A DNA stretch of 64,000 nucleotides, from contig NC_091942.1 in assembly GCF_041260155.1 (NCBI RefSeq), positions 14,102,501-14,166,500 of the forward strand. Reading direction: 5' to 3'. Positions 1 through 20,246 of the stretch are shown here, piece by piece; the first letter of the stretch is position 1, and every line of letters begins with the position of its first letter. The DNA comes from Ptychodera flava. Its lineage: Eukaryota > Hemichordata > Enteropneusta > Ptychoderidae. A program made the position numbers and the translations under genes. The notes beneath the pieces were generated by a model. It did no database searches. It saw only the letters and a list, made by a program, of their open reading frames with translations, and was not told the origin of the DNA.

Positions 1-299
1 CCCAAACTATTCAGCTACATACTCCTGACCTTTGTGACGATACCGCCACAAGCGTTAACAAATAAAACGATTAATCGAGGTGTAGGCACTCTGCCAGATC
101 GGACCACCAAAGAAATGATAACGCATTCTCAAACTGGACACTGGGAGGGCGCCGTCCGAGTTGTGTGATCGCATTCATCTCTCACTGATGCCGACATCCT
201 TTACTGATGACGTAATTGACGTTCGCGCCGCTTCCCGCGCGCAACAGCTAACTAATCTGGCAGCATTCCGAGTACAACATTTCGCCGCTGTTGAATAAA

Positions 300-583
300 T
301 ATTCAAACTTACTCCATGGTGACTTCGAACCACTCTTTGAAAATCAAGAATGAAAATCAGGGGTCATAGTGCAAACTGTGTTACTGGAGAAACAATTACT
401 TAAAAATTAACCGATATTTGAAAATAATCGATATTTTACAAAAATGAGTTATAAGTAAAGTTCATTCACTGCACAGGTTTCAAAATGAGTTTTCACAAGC
501 AGTAGCTCAGATAAGTATTATAAAAAAGTGCGAGTCTGAATAAAAATAAAAGTATCTGTCCCCGCCCAGGTGCATTCTACCAG
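300..583 (-). repeat. TTAA-ended small element family, degenerate copy
   Basis: It contains the family core in reverse orientation (CAAGAATGAAAATCAGGGGT, then ACTGGAGAAACAATTA), and ends near GGTGCATTCTACC, the family's terminal motif. The left boundary is not resolved. Confidence 0.45.
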
Positions 584-1841
584 AAACAGATATGTGCATC
601 ATTGAACGTTCCATGCCTTGTGTGGAGCTTTATTTAAGAAAATCTTCCTTCCGTTTATTTGACTTTTCCTTTTCGAAGGAATCCGCACAAAAGGACTGAC
701 GGACTCTTTCTGAGAAAAGGCAAGGGTTATGACTGCACATGGCATGCACACATCACTGCGCAAGTTGTGCAAACAGCATGCGCAAGTGCACTGTTGCCTC
801 AGCCAACCAATGAGTGATGTAATTCCGTGCATAACTTCATTTCGTTCCAAAGCAAAGCCCACGGAGTTCCTCTCAAACTCACTGATGAAAGTGAGTGTCT
901 GTCAGAAGTATGGAGGCTGTTAGGACTACATAGCTGTGAGTTTTTGACTTTCACCGACAAGGTAGGTCATATAATTTTTAATTGTTTTCGCTTGGGCACT
1001 GGGATGCTACACCCCGGTGGAAACCCGTTGATATCACCACTGGAGTATTTTTTGCAGTTTTTGAATGTGTTTCCTTGTTTCACCATGCATCGTTATATGC
1101 TAGGCGTCTCTTTCTCAGAGCATGGGGCATGACAAGAAGATCACAATCACCATGGGTAACCATCTCATAGGTTAGGGATAGATGAATCTTTTTCTTTAAA
1201 TACTGTACCTCACGTGAAATGACTGCTTAAATCGAGTTTACTATAGGAATAGGCCTTCATGCAATCCAGACTGTGAGTGCTTTACAAAACACATCACTAC
1301 TTTTCAGGAACTAGACATTCAAGTTTGATCATTTTACACAAAAATCAGTATTTAACATCTTTTTGAGTGATCATAAACTCCAGTAAATTATATTTCCTCA
1401 TAACGAAGACACAGAGATCAAACATTAAAACTGTATAACAGTTTAGGGGAAAATCCAATTTTTATCAATTTTGATCGTTTGATACTCACTCACTCACTAC
1501 TTCCTGTTGCTTTAAAAAAGGCGAACTTTGTTAGTTCACATCCCTTGCCTAAGACCACTTATCTGAGAAATTTCCCTGGCACTTCTTGTAATACTTTTTT
1601 TCTTTTTCTTTTCTTTTTTTTCTAACGCTGGTGTCTACCAATCATTTCTATAAAATAGGAAAATAGAGATCCCGGATACGGTGTTCAGATTTTGACTACT
1701 TTCCTGCTATGGCCATACATACCATCCTCTCTCTACCACTTACTCTACTCTCAGTCTGTCTAGCTTGATTTGGCTTTTTCCCTTCCTGTTTTGAACTTCT
1801 ATATAACCTTCTGTTATTTTTCTTTTAACTGATCTCTACTT

Positions 1842-2026
1842 GCTGCCTGTCTGTCTGTCTGTCGGTCGATGAGTGGGTGGGTGGGTGGGTATGTAGGTAG
1901 GGAGGGAGGAAGGCAGGGAAGGCAGGGAGGTAGTTAGGTTGGTGGGTAGGTAGGTAGGTGGGTGGGTGGGTGGGTGGGTGGGTGGGTAGGTAGGTAGGTG
2001 GGTGGGTGGATGGGTGGGTGGGTAGG
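1842..2026 (+). repeat. Simple repeat (CTGT)n, (GGTG)n, (GGTA)n, (GGGA)n
   Basis: About 185 bp of interleaved tetranucleotide repeats. G-rich on the plus strand, so it may form G-quadruplexes. The Thr/Pro-rich open frames read across it are artefacts of the repeat. Confidence 0.95.
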
Positions 2027-5000
2027 CCTGATGCATGAATGGAGGCCCGTAAAGTAGGAACTTGATTGGAGTTATTGTTCAAATCCCCTCATTCCTATGC
2101 TTCTTCATCGTCTCAGTTGGATTCGTTTCATGACTTTGTGCCAGGGTGAAGGGAAGTTGGTCCTTGGTGACTGGGAAGAATCTTCCATATGATAAATATC
2201 TCTGGTGCTTCTAAATGTACAAAAGAGGTTTTTACAAACAGCCAAAATGTGCAACAAATGCTTGACTTGGGATGGGTGTGGCAGGACTTTGCCGCTTGGA
2301 GGGCCATCATGTCTGTTTCGCCTAAGCCGAGGTATTCTAATATATTTCATGAACTCGTGACTTTGCAGATCCAGATACGTGTCGGTCGACAAGTACAATC
2401 CGATAATAAACCATTATTTCTGGTTTTTATTTTTCAAATTATCGTGTGGTGAAAATCAAACATGGCTGCCAATTGAAAATGGAACCGGAAGTAGTTTTCA
2501 GACACTATAACGTTTACGGTTGGCACAGTAACATTTTTATCTCGCACCATTTCTAGCGTCCAATAATACATATTCATAAAAATATCAGTCTCGCGAAATA
2601 AATAGACTTGTTTTCGCCATGAGGAAACGCGGTCATGTTTTTCTTTTAAGGGCGCTGTTTCCATGGCAGTTGGTTGGTCACAAACACCGTACCGATGCTT
2701 ACGTCACCACAGGTATATTTCCTTGTCTGGTTCAGCGAACTCCATATCCCTGACCCTACTAAAATGCGGCTATTTGAATCAAAGCGGAGGGAAGCGCGAG
2801 GGAAATCCCCGAAAAAAGTCACCGGCACAATGCCGGTATATATAACACGTCATAGCTGAACAAGCACTCTCTTTGGTGGAACCAGGCGCCGGCCAACAAG
2901 CTGGTTGGTTTGCCGTATATGAAGAGTATCAACGGATAGATGAATTTCCGAGCATGATTCGGTGCAGTGAGAACGCACTTCGATGAGCGGTTGTCGAGGC
3001 GTCTACCTTACAACATGATCGGTGGTGTCGCTGGCTGGGTGACACAAGCCACTCGACTCAGGTGTGTCAGTGCGAACAAGTTAGGACAGGACCCCGTGAT
3101 GATCTGGAATGTCACCGCGCCCCTGACGAATCATGCGCCTCAATATTGTGATGAGGTCATCATTCTTGCTCACACAGACATTCCCTCGTACCGTGCGAGG
3201 CTAATTTCCTCTAGGAATTCCTTGATATCCTTAGCCATGGACACGGCAGGTGAAGGTTGTAAACAAAATCAGTTACATATCTGAGCTACAGTTATTGTTT
3301 TATCATAATTGTCTGAATTTCCTAAATTTTTTTTCCAAAAAATTCGTTCCTGTGGATAATTTTGAATCATTTTACTACATTTCAGTGGCCTAGTCGCATT
3401 TCCTTACCTGCTTAGCTCATTGTAACCACAACTCGTCTTTTCTCAATATGGCCGACGGTATGAACTGTGTGGTGTTTGGCCTATAGGGATCTTGTGGTAA
3501 CTGACTATAATCGAACTTCACTGATTGGGTACCCCAATCATGGCATGTTTCGCCACCTCTGTCTATGACGTCACGAGTGCTAGTATCCATGTATAAAAAA
3601 TAAGAAAATACAATATTATTTGAAATCTTTTGAAACAATAACGATTCGTTGATTCCAATTATGATCATAACTTTATGTATGTTATATTTAAGTTAACAAA
3701 GCCTTTTGCTTTCATAAAAATATGTTCCTCACTTCAATTTTGAATACGTTTTCGTCTTATAAACTATAAATTGTAACACTGTATGACAGCAGTTTGGCAT
3801 CTATGTCACATACTTTCAGATTGAAATCATTGCTTTCATTTTCGATTTTTTGGGGGGCATATCTTGGAAGTACAGCTTTCCGCTTTCTTCTTGACCAAGC
3901 TTGGTTTTCGATAAATCATGGGCAGTGTGCCCTGTCGTCAATCACATTAAACGATGCAGTCAGCCTACCTTACAATCCTGTTCAAGCCGATCACGTGCCG
4001 CTACGATGGAAGCAAGCACACTCAACCGAAGGAATTATTCGACATGATCGCAGTTGTCGCCAAAATTCAAAAACAGTCGCCCCTCCAGGTTATCCGAGTT
4101 TGCCTAAAGCATCAAGATTTTCAATGAGCCCTTCAAATTTTACGCAACTCTCACGGTCTGTGACGACAAAACGACTATACCAAGCAAACACAACCTCAAG
4201 TGTTGGTACATTTATGTCAGTCATTCGAAGGTCGTCGATGGCTCGATTCGGAGTTCACAGTGAAAACGTCGATGTTCCTGTATCGCCATGGCTTGCCTCT
4301 TCGGCGCTGTCGACCAACAAATTGCGTCTTATACCTTTCAGGTCTCGGGACTCGCGTTTTTGATTTAGATTTAAGAGTTGAAACCCCACATTGCCAGTGA
4401 CCATCTACGCGGAGAGACTATCTGTCGACATACAGACAGACAACGCTCTTTCGTGATTGCAACGTATCTGCGCCAGACTGATAAATGCCGTTTTACCACA
4501 CCGTGGTTCGAGCTAGATTCGCGAGCAATCACGCCGTTTAACCCACCTTTATACAACACGTAAACGCTTAACATGAAGATCTAAATATCTAGGTTACCTA
4601 CAAAGGGCGACATTTTGAAATTTCGTTCGCCTTAGAGTCACCAAGCTCGCCCTTCCGAAAATTGGTCTCCCATAGTTGGTCAGTCGGTTCCGATATGAAG
4701 CCATTTTGCCCGGGTCAGAACAAACGGGGACTGTGAATGCCTGAAAACCTGGCCTACAGATCGAACTGACACCGAAACATGACACTTTAAATCGCGCTCT
4801 TCCAGAAAGGAGAAATATAATAAGAACATTTTCATTTGCGTTTTACCTGACATCATAAAATCACCATAGCTGATACCACACAGGCGTTGTTGTGTCCTTT
4901 ACTTACTCGGATTCTAATGGGAGGTTTCCCGGACGATTCTGTTATGCGCAGTCAAACGCTTCGTCTTAAACCGTTGAATTTTAAATTTCACCCCGCAAGA

Positions 5001-6871
5001 AGCGCTTCAGTCCCACGATCCAATCCAACACTATAGCTGAGTGTGACGACATCTCTTACTCAGTCCGTAGACGTCGACGTCAAATTCCATTTCCTGACGA
5101 ACTCTTCGAAGTTACTTTTGTCCGGAATAATATGGACTTCAAGTCAGACATGACCGAACACGTACATGGGCCATTCGTATGTGGTTGTCTCTTCACCGAG
5201 ACAGATCGCTCAACAACCGCAACAAGGGCTACTCGGCTGAAGCCTTGGCGGCGAGGTCCATGTTACCCAAGATCTTACCTGAACTAACATGCTAAGGTCA
5301 AATGCACTCCGAACGTTGTCAAGTCGATGAGACGAGAGAATTTTTCACTCTTGGAGTGCGTTATGTAGTCTTGCGATTTGAGCGTACCACATAGGCTTGC
5401 AGACAGTTGACGATAAAAACAAACCGCTGCCCGTTTCAGCAACACAACTACATTACGAATTTGTTGTTCTACTTCTCCCAGGTTCCAGCAAACCCTAGAG
5501 TGCAGCTGAAATGTGCATTGCCAACAAATGCCCTCTGATTGGACGGACACAATTCAAATCGTCCTCTCCCACAGCAGTGCCATTTTCATACGTGTACTGT
5601 GTCGTGCGTTGCGCTCAGACCCTAGCCCACTATTCGAGAAAGTTGCTAGGTAAATATGTTTCTGATCAGATTCTGAAAATTGTAGCACCGAACAGTTTCA
5701 CATAGACAAAGAAAAAGTGATATAATAAGGTGAAATAAAAAACGGTAAGAAACTAAAGGCGACGAGGTGATCTTGATCACAAGACGTTGACTGAGTGCAC
5801 GATTGTCAACAACCCCTTCGGCCGATACAGAGCGAAAATAACTATAAATTCACGCATGCCCTGTTCCCAATAAAAGATTTGTAAGTTAGGTTATATGAAG
5901 AAAGAAATTTTAACATGAATCTCCGACAATATTACAAACAAGCAACTCACAAACCACAGCGAGATTTCCCTATGTAGATATGAGTCAAAGAACAGACCAG
6001 ACCAAATTTTGGTCAAGTCGTTCAGCATTCAAAACTAAAATTCAAAATTTCAAACTTTCCGATTTGTAAAATCTTGTATTTTAAAGTCCGCGCCAGTATT
6101 GTACAGTGGGCTATTCATTCGATCATCGTATTTACAGCTTGTATGAAGCTCCCCGTCGGGACATATTGAGGAGGCTGTTTTAAACGAGATTTTACAAACG
6201 TTTACCGCAAATATAATCAAAGCCGTGTCGAGAGGAAGACTACGAGAACACAGTAAAACCCGAGTGGTGCTCTCTGTGACTGTACGGACATAATATGCCA
6301 CCATGATTATTATTGTATCATTATATTATATACTACTCAATAATCTACTTCATTTTCACTGCAAATCGGCGACCGGAAAAATACGACTAGATTTTTTGTT
6401 GTAAACAACTCAACCTCCATTGTTGTTATCGCTGATCTGGAAGTCCTACAGGCGTTACCACAACTGCTTCATGACAAAGTATTAAATTTACAATTAGCGG
6501 TTGGAAACCGAGAAAATCAGCCATTCAAGCCACGCACAAATTTACTAAGATACAGGGATGGGTTTATACATGCACTGAAAAATAGTGAGATAGTCGCTCG
6601 TCTTTAGATTCAATGCTGAAATGACAGACCCGGCCGCGTCTGGCGACAAGAAGTAGTGTTGACCCGTTCCTCGACCTGCGTCCAGAAAACTAGTCTGGCG
6701 AACTCGGCCAGAAACGCTTTTAACGTGCGCAACTGTGTGGTATGCAAACTGTAAGGGTTGTCACTGTGAAGATAATTACAGGCACTTGATGCGATTTTCG
6801 ACGTCTCTTGAGGGCCAGGCATATCGATTTTCCGTGGTATATATCATCAATTTATTGCTACATTCTACATC

Positions 6872-6891
6872 TACCACCACCACCACCACCA

Positions 6892-6956
<65 letters not shown>
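6872..6956 (+). repeat. (ACC)n followed by (CT)n microsatellite
   Basis: A short ACC run, a C run and about 60 bp of perfect CT dinucleotides. Confidence 0.97.
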
Positions 6957-12214
<5,258 letters not shown>

Positions 12215-12544
12215 CGCTCCTTATAATTTCTCCTAACTTTATGATGGCTAGCTTTACAATTATAGGCGACAGTATATATAAATCTGTCGCGTCGATACGA
12301 CAGCAAAGAATATCAAAATATCTACAGTTCGGAAATCCTTCTGGTTTGATCACTCACTTATGTACAGTGCTATTTCTTTTTAAATATATGACGACTTTTT
12401 GGTCCTTATAACTCGGCGTTGCTGGGAGCGTGCTTTTTTGATTAAAATTTTGCACATGTGAATATTTGTTATAATTTTGATCTTGCTTGTACGTGATATT
12501 TACTCATGTGGAGTAAATAGTGCTGTGTTTATGGAAGTTTTTAT

Positions 12545-12548
<4 letters not shown>

Positions 12549-12630
<82 letters not shown>
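12549..12630 (+). repeat. (CT)n microsatellite, about 82 bp
   Basis: An uninterrupted CT run, the second of the 12-13 kb cluster. Confidence 0.98.
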
Positions 12631-12633
<3 letters not shown>

Positions 12634-12936
12634 CCCAGTTTTCTTGTTGCTTGACTTTTGAATTACTTGTTTACAGACCCGTGAGATTTTTTTATGGATA
12701 ACCTTTGTGCGCAGATGACGGCGGGACAAAGAATATTGCGATTTTTGAGACTCCTACGGTTTAGCAAGTTATTACTGTGCCGTCCTACTGGTTTTTCAAA
12801 ACCTTGGTGTTCACCTTCTTGCCACTTTAACTTGTAGGCGTTAATTTGATTGAGCATTTCATGTACACAATATCTGCTTGTACATTTGTTTTTCTCAGGT
12901 AGAGCCTAAAATAACAAGCGTTGCCAGTAAAAAACT

Positions 12937-12939
<3 letters not shown>

Positions 12940-13010
<71 letters not shown>
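12940..13010 (+). repeat. (CT)n microsatellite, about 71 bp
   Basis: An uninterrupted CT run, the third of the 12-13 kb cluster. Confidence 0.98.
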
Positions 13011-13015
<5 letters not shown>

Positions 13016-16000
13016 TTCAATCTGTTATATGACAAGTATGGCGGTTGCCATTTCAAATACTTTTAGGGATTACCTCTGTACTCCGTGGGACAATGTCACA
13101 AGACGCCATATTGTTTTCCTTACAAGCAACGCCTTCGTCTATCACTTGAACCAAACCATTCCCTTGGGCAGCAGTGTAATTTGTCTTTCCACGCAAATAC
13201 GTATAAAAATAAAGTGTGTCACATTTTTACTGAAAGTGACATTTTTATACTGAATCTGGCGAATGCAAGACTATTCAATTACCTTTAATCCGGGGCAGGT
13301 AACTTATCGATCGGGCGGGGAAAATTTTACACTTACCTGCCTTATGGGCGGATGGAGGGGAATTACTCTTTTGTCCGCTGAGATCAAAGGCGAGCTATGG
13401 CATTGGTATTCGGGACATAATTGAAGATAGACAGTATTTTACTCGGGCAGGCTTCTTTTCAAAGATGCCTGCCCGGATGTCTTGTTTTTTGTTTCCAAGA
13501 ATTTCATAGCAATAGAACTGTTTTTTGTGAAGTTCCTTGTTAGTTCCGGGCTTTCTTGTTTGATGGTACGGCATAAGTATGGCCGTGGAACTTTAGGTAT
13601 TTAAACTTCCGGCCACACCCTTCGAATTCGTGCTGACGGAATAATGACGAGAGACGGCTCCGTTCGTCAAACACATGCTGAATTGTGTCCTGGTTGTTCA
13701 GGCAGCAAACGCTGTTAATTAGAGAACCACGCTTTTTTGCTATGCTGCGTGTGTACGGCAACTTGGCATTTTGATCTCCACGTCCCGTAATCTTTTGAAG
13801 GACATACATATACAGGTTATTCAGGAGTGGATCGTCTTCGACATGTAATTCAAACCAACTGTCAGAGTGAAGATTTTGCCGCCTTAGGTTTTCATTCTTG
13901 TGTTATAAGTATCCGCTTATTTTTTACGTGTTTTGTGTATATTTGGTTTTTGCTGAGTCATCACAGGCAGAATTTGGTTACATAAATAAAACAGAATATT
14001 CTATCGGTACAACTAATATAGGGTAAAATGCATCCCTGTTGAGCGTTGTTGTAGATTAGCTTTCTTTTCCATCGAATTTTCAATGTGAATGATTGAGCAA
14101 TAATTAATGCGCGAAACCAAAAATATATGACAGGGTGTTTGCATTTGAAATGCAATACTTACGTTGGTAATAGCATCGTGTACGTACGGAGAGAGCCGGT
14201 CACCGACGAAAGCACCTTTGGCCCTGCGTAGGGAGAGACCCGATGACATACCAATTATTTCCAGCCTTTGCCAGAATACAATATTAATTGATCGGCGGGC
14301 TACTGTACCAAAAGTGAAACCTTGGCGTGCAGTACAAAGAGATTAAACTTGACATTGATCGTATCTATAGACGACATAATTATTTGGGTTTATAGCAAGA
14401 AAAGGGATCACCAAATTTTCATTTGCTTGAATCTCACTGTCTTTTGATTGTTTTGTGTTATTGATTCTAGAACTTTTTGGGAAGCTTTCTTATTATTGGC
14501 GATTGGCACAGATTTTAAGCACTTGAATTTCAGTACCCCCTTCCCCCTCCAACCCTCCCTTTTAATGAACTACTGTTTATGATTTGTCTTGAGAAGCGAT
14601 TTGACTCGTTTCTTTGTTTTTGACAAGATTGTTTTGTAAGAAGGGGAATAGCAAAAATACAAGCATTCGTTTACTGGAACCCTGCAATACAGCCCTTGTA
14701 AAATCACTCGGACAGTTTATACGTACCGAGCCATCACATTTTAACATGCAAGTTCACGGGTATTAGTCAGCTCAGGGGGTTCAAGACAAATCATGTGTCT
14801 GTGTGTCGTGTTTAAGAGGAATAAGCGCTGTGACGTCAATGTTTTTGTTCTACAAAATAAATTTTCTGACACTTCCTCCTACTGCGTGCGTGTTTCAAAT
14901 ACAAAATATCGGTCTTGCCAACGCAATGCATGAATGGTGTACAATACAGTACTGATGATAGATTATTGTTGACCAATGAACGCAAGTCCCTGCTGGAACT
15001 CAGGTGTCAATTTATAACATTAGGTAAAAAACACAAACAGATTCTGTTGACAAGATGAAAATTGAACATTTCGACACTATTTTGAGAGTAGATTCAGAAA
15101 CTGTGTCTAACAGAAAGAAGAAAAATGCTGGGGGATCGCCCGGTGGTGTCACTGTCGGGGAAAATGGGTATCCATGCGTGCTCCTAAAATCATGGGGAAG
15201 AGAGTGTTTTTATTCCCTATATCACGGGTCCGTGAAATCGAGAAATATTGGTACTTTTCCAAAAACCTGGCCTAAGAAAGATTTGAAATATCGCAGGAAA
15301 TACCTATCAGACACTCAAACTTCACCAAAAGTTTCATTGTGCTTTGTGCTTTGATCTGGTTAAAAACTGTGATTCGAAATCTAATGAATTTTATGAGTTT
15401 GACACTCTTGTTCCAAAGTTAACAGTTTCTTTCAGACTCTGATGTGTTAATATATGTGTAAACAATATCATAATTCAGCATTGACCTGACTCTAACATTA
15501 CGTATTCCTCTCCTGGATTTTGTAAGTAAGGGGGTATTTTAGGTCTTATTTTCTCCAATCAAAATAAGGGGGACTTTTTGTTGAAAAATCCCAGATTAGG
15601 GGTATCTTGAAATTTTGTGGAACGAGCATGGATGCCAATGCTCTCTGAGAGTGTCACCACCAGGGGGATCGTAATAGCTCGCTAATCGTAAGCGTTAGGT
15701 TGGGAAAAAGTGCCGAGTTTTCCGCCAATTACTGTAATTCTATTGCACTTTCCCCGGACATGTCAAGTAAATTTGAAAACCATATTCTCTTGTACACACC
15801 GTACATGTCAGGGAAAACGATTTTCGACCGAATATGAAACAATGTAGTATTAAACACTATAAATGGAATATATTCTTCAGGTCAATTCCAAAGATTCATT
15901 GCCCTGCATTTGTTGTCGCCAGTTTTAATACCTTTACAATATTCTCTTCATTGTGTGCATTTCAGCTGGTTTCACGAGATTTGCTTTAGGTTGTAGAAGT

Positions 16001-16332
16001 TTTCAGTACAGAGAAGAAAAACACAGAAGAAAATGAAAGCAACAATTTACTAGTAAACGCATTGCCATTTTGCTTAGTGATAGCATAGTCCCTGGTAATA
16101 ACAACGATGTGAGTGGAAGTGTAATATAAATATAAAGTAATTTACACTCAGTCAGTAAAATACAGATGTTTCTGTCGGTCTTCCAACCTTTAGCTATATA
16201 TGCTTTCAGATACAAATTCTGAATGGAATCAGCCATTATATGTTTGACTTACCCTATTATTTCATCGCGAACATTTTTTGCCACACATTCATTGTTGCCA
16301 GTCAATCAATGGTTTAGAGTGGAGGGAAAATA

Positions 16333-16336
<4 letters not shown>
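13011..16336. other. Gene-free intergenic stretch
   Basis: No gene was recognised. A 99-codon open frame at 15,055-15,354 begins with ATG and is rich in Lys and Gly, but it shows no known domain and no partner exon. Confidence 0.4.

Positions 16337-16417
<81 letters not shown>
16337..16417 (+). repeat. (TA)n microsatellite, about 80 bp
   Basis: A perfect TA dinucleotide run, which is self-complementary and so can extrude as a cruciform. Confidence 0.98.
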
Positions 16418-16420
<3 letters not shown>

Positions 16421-19028
16421 GAAAAGACGCTCACAAAAGCATCGCTTTTATGAAGCCTTTTAAAAAGTGCACGGTTTAGACCTGAATAAGCATTATCCAA
16501 TCATGACAAGCTGCCAGTGCATTGATATACTCCGACATGTTCATTAATGCACTTCGCAAAATTAATACATTTATTTGAACACTCGAAAAATCAGATGAAC
16601 TTTTTCAGTACGATAACGTTGCCATGGAAATACTCTTTCGCTTTCTTATATCATGAATGAACTGTGTATCTTACATCACGCAATTATCAAAAAATTCTTT
16701 CAAAAATCGGCAGAATATTGTCTGTTTCCTGAAATCTAACATGATGTGGCTGGATGTAAATATCTGGGAAGTTTTCTTCTGAAAAGGGGGTTGCCCCTCA
16801 TAAAGCTGTCACTATGTCCCCCACCGTTTATACATAATTCTTGAGTGGGCACGCTTCTTCTGGTAAGCTTTCACAAGCACTACACAAACTCGGTGTGATC
16901 ACTTGGCATGAAAAGGTTAAAGGACCACCGGCCCTTACTTATGATTATTTGTGCACTGTTTCTATCTGGCATGTCAGTTGCAAATTCTTGTTCTACTCCA
17001 ATAAGCATGTTGATTGTTTAGCTGCCAACACAGAGTCTTTAAATTATGTATTGTTATTGTTTTCATTTGAAATATAGTTCGCCTGGACCTGAATTGTCAA
17101 TAATAACAATGCACTGTACACATGTACAGGCTTAGGCTATAAGCTAATACTGAGTATCCCAGCATGCTTTTGGGAGTGGAACAAGAACAGTTACTGGCCG
17201 TTTAAACACTAAATCTCAGAAACCATAGTTTCGACCATCGTGAGTGACCTCGTCAACAAGGCACTTTAACTCTCTTTGACAATGCAGGACTTAAGTTTGT
17301 CTTTCTACTGATCACATGATCTGTGCCCCCATCCCCCTTATCGTGTGTGCAAAAACCAGTAAGGCAAGTTCACACAATATACACATATAGTACTGTTGCA
17401 CGTTGGAGAAAATTGACTTCCAAACGCGTACTGATTCTATCCTGAGCCAAGTAAAGCAAGCACAGTCGTGAACAATTACTCAGTGATGACCAAGCAGTGT
17501 TAGCGTGTCGGTCACATTCAAATGGAATATCTTTATATGACAAAAAAAAATATGTTTAACAAGTTGTCACGCGCACGCGCAGTGACGCCTAACAACTTTA
17601 AAGCAAACAACACTTACTATATCAGCAAGTACTTTATCGCATGGTTTGGGTAGAGTATGCGTGTTTATCGGGAGTAAAGTGAAGACATCACCGATGTCAG
17701 CATCCGGCAGAATCGCTTATTTCTTGCTGAACTGCATGTATTAAGGAAACGTTCGGCCATTCTCTTTCAAAATAAGGATCAGGAAAAAAGGATCAGGAAA
17801 AATTACGGATAAAAATCTGGCGTCACAGAGAAGATAATTACCCAATATTCACCAATATTTGGAACTCAAAATGGCCGCCACCCCTTAATGTCAACTCTTT
17901 AGGACGGAAACATTTTAATTTTTGATTTTCATAGAAATAAGACAGTTGTTTAATTTACTCCAAGAAGTTCAAAATAGGCCCACACAATCAGGATAGTAGA
18001 AAGTCAGGATATCTGTCTCTGAGGCGCGTTACACTATACAAAACTTAAATGTCACCACGTGAAAGAACGACACATGTGAAACTTTGATGGAGGGACTATG
18101 ATTAAAAGTGTAGATCCTTCAATTTGTCGAAACAACTGACAAATTTATGTCTGTTCAGTTGGCATTGGAGTAAATTTGTCAAACACACAAACATGCCTTA
18201 TATGTAAATAAATTAAGTCCCAGAGAGTGAACAAGTGTCTTGTCGCCTAGGACCATGAATAAAGTTGTTGAAAATACTCAATTGGCTTGGTCTACTGAAG
18301 GATAATGGCGGCCACGTGATACATTACAACTTTACACTTTTTAAAGTTGTAACGTTAGAAAAAAATTAATTTGTTTAGTTATATAAAGCAAGTTTATCCT
18401 TTTTTATATCCCTAAAGTTCTTGCAAATGTAACTTGCTTAGGTTGAAGGGTCACGTGGACATATGAATTCTAGTACGGATTAAAATTAAGTCGTTGGCCA
18501 ATAATATTGGACATCACAAGTGCGAAGGCTGACTTTACAAATATCAAATATTAAATGTTACCGTTATGTCCTTAACTAACTACGTTGATAGTACGATAGA
18601 TGGTCGACTGTTTCCACGTCCGTGGGAAACAAGAGGGGGTTTCCCGTCTTTGGCCAGGTGGCTCACTTACAAAGGACTTGTAGGGGGTATTGAAATGACA
18701 CCGGACAAGAGTAGAAAAGTGTCACCACCTCAAAAGATTATAAGTTATTTTGTTTGCTTTCTTCGTCTTCCGGAGCACTGATCCATCTCTATGGAGACCA
18801 GTCAAGCAGAAATTGCTTGGCGCCACCCGATGTGGATGAGACATGTAGGATGATTGACATTTTTGAACGTTTATGACTTCGCCCAACTTATATTTGTTAA
18901 TTACCGGAAATTTATCGGTAGACTAATTTGCATATTATAAAACTTTATACCTTTAAATAGTCTTTTCTATCTCTTCGAATTCGTCTCTTCCTGCTGTGTG
19001 TCTGTCTGTTTCTGTCTTCCCTACCCTG
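16418..19028. other. Gene-free intergenic stretch
   Basis: No exon or RNA gene was recognised. One probable TTAA-ended element copy lies inside at about 17.74-18.04 kb. Confidence 0.4.
17741..18035. repeat. TTAA-ended small element family, probable copy
   Basis: It begins TTAAGGAAACGTTCGGCC, holds the AATGGCCGCC box near 17,872 and ends near GAGGCGCGTTACAC. All are degenerate forms of the family ends and core. Confidence 0.35.
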
Positions 19029-19191
<163 letters not shown>

Positions 19192-20246
19192 TTTTCATCT
19201 GTCGATAGCTTCCATTCTTGCTCGATCCGTACATTTGAAGCAGGACACCTCAACATGCATGTATATACCCCAGAAGGCAATAATCCATGAATTGGCCCTG
19301 TAGAGAGGTCTGATCATAGACAAACTGATCATTATATGCATGACCTGCCAAATGGCGAAACGTAATCTCTGAAGGATAATTGCTAAGCTAGACAATGTGG
19401 TAACCGGTATGGCATTTACTGAAGCTATTTGGTGACTCAAATGTATAATGAATTCTTTCAGCCGCGAGATGACTCGTGTAGATGGAAACGCAGGGGGAGA
19501 AGTTGTTTTCCTCGTAGAAATACAAAATTTCAAGAAGTCGTGTGATCACCGGTTATGTGACCTTAAAGTTGAAAGAAAGGTTACTTAGAAAGGTTACTGG
19601 TGGACTTGTTTAATGAAAACAAAAACACTGTTGAGAAAATATCCCTTTGAATGCCACTCAAGTTGGTTTCTTTCGTTGTTGTCGCCGCCGCCCTCGCTGT
19701 CACCAAGGTTACTGTTTACAGTTAGTGTTTACTTTTCTTAACATGGCAACCACCGATATTGAATTTAACTTTGGGGTGTATTTCGTCCAAGGAAATTCTG
19801 CCACATATCGAAACGGTGGCGGTAAATAATCAAGACAATGGAAGATGAAGACAGTAGCCTTGAAGTTTCTCTTAACATGAATACATCTAGTATTGTACCA
19901 CCTGTACGTGAGCGACTACAGATACCCTATTTAGCTCTAAGTTGTACGTAAGTTGTTGTACGGACTGACCTATTTCTGTTTGTGAATGACTCTCTCATGT
20001 TAATGTAGAACATTAGATGGTGTTGATTTTGTTCACAGCGATGGCAGAGAGACTCGGGATGGCGAGAGGAAAGAATTCGAATTTTCATGATCACAAAGAG
20101 GAAATCAGAATCCAATTGTAATGGTAAATAGTTTGTTAGTTAATACTTTACTCAAATTATGTGTTATCAAGATGGTTAGGTCAGTTTCAACAAGGCAAAC
20201 TATGCACTGCTTATCACGCCTTGAATGAACCCTAAGCGAGTGTGTA

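Larger units (their letters stand above)
1..6871. other. Gene-free, CpG-rich intergenic stretch
   Basis: No coding exon, RNA gene or conserved domain was recognised. A minus-oriented partial copy of the TTAA-ended element family lies at about 300-583. A simple-repeat block sits at 1,842-2,026. The longest open frame (3,803-4,363) has no recognisable domain, no ATG-supported context and no neighbouring exon signal. Confidence 0.5.

Noticed and set aside
3794..4363. Open frame of about 189 codons, the longest in the left third
   Set aside because: It begins at a TTG, has no recognisable domain, no clear splice partners and no similarity that I recognise. In a GC-richer patch such a frame can occur by chance.
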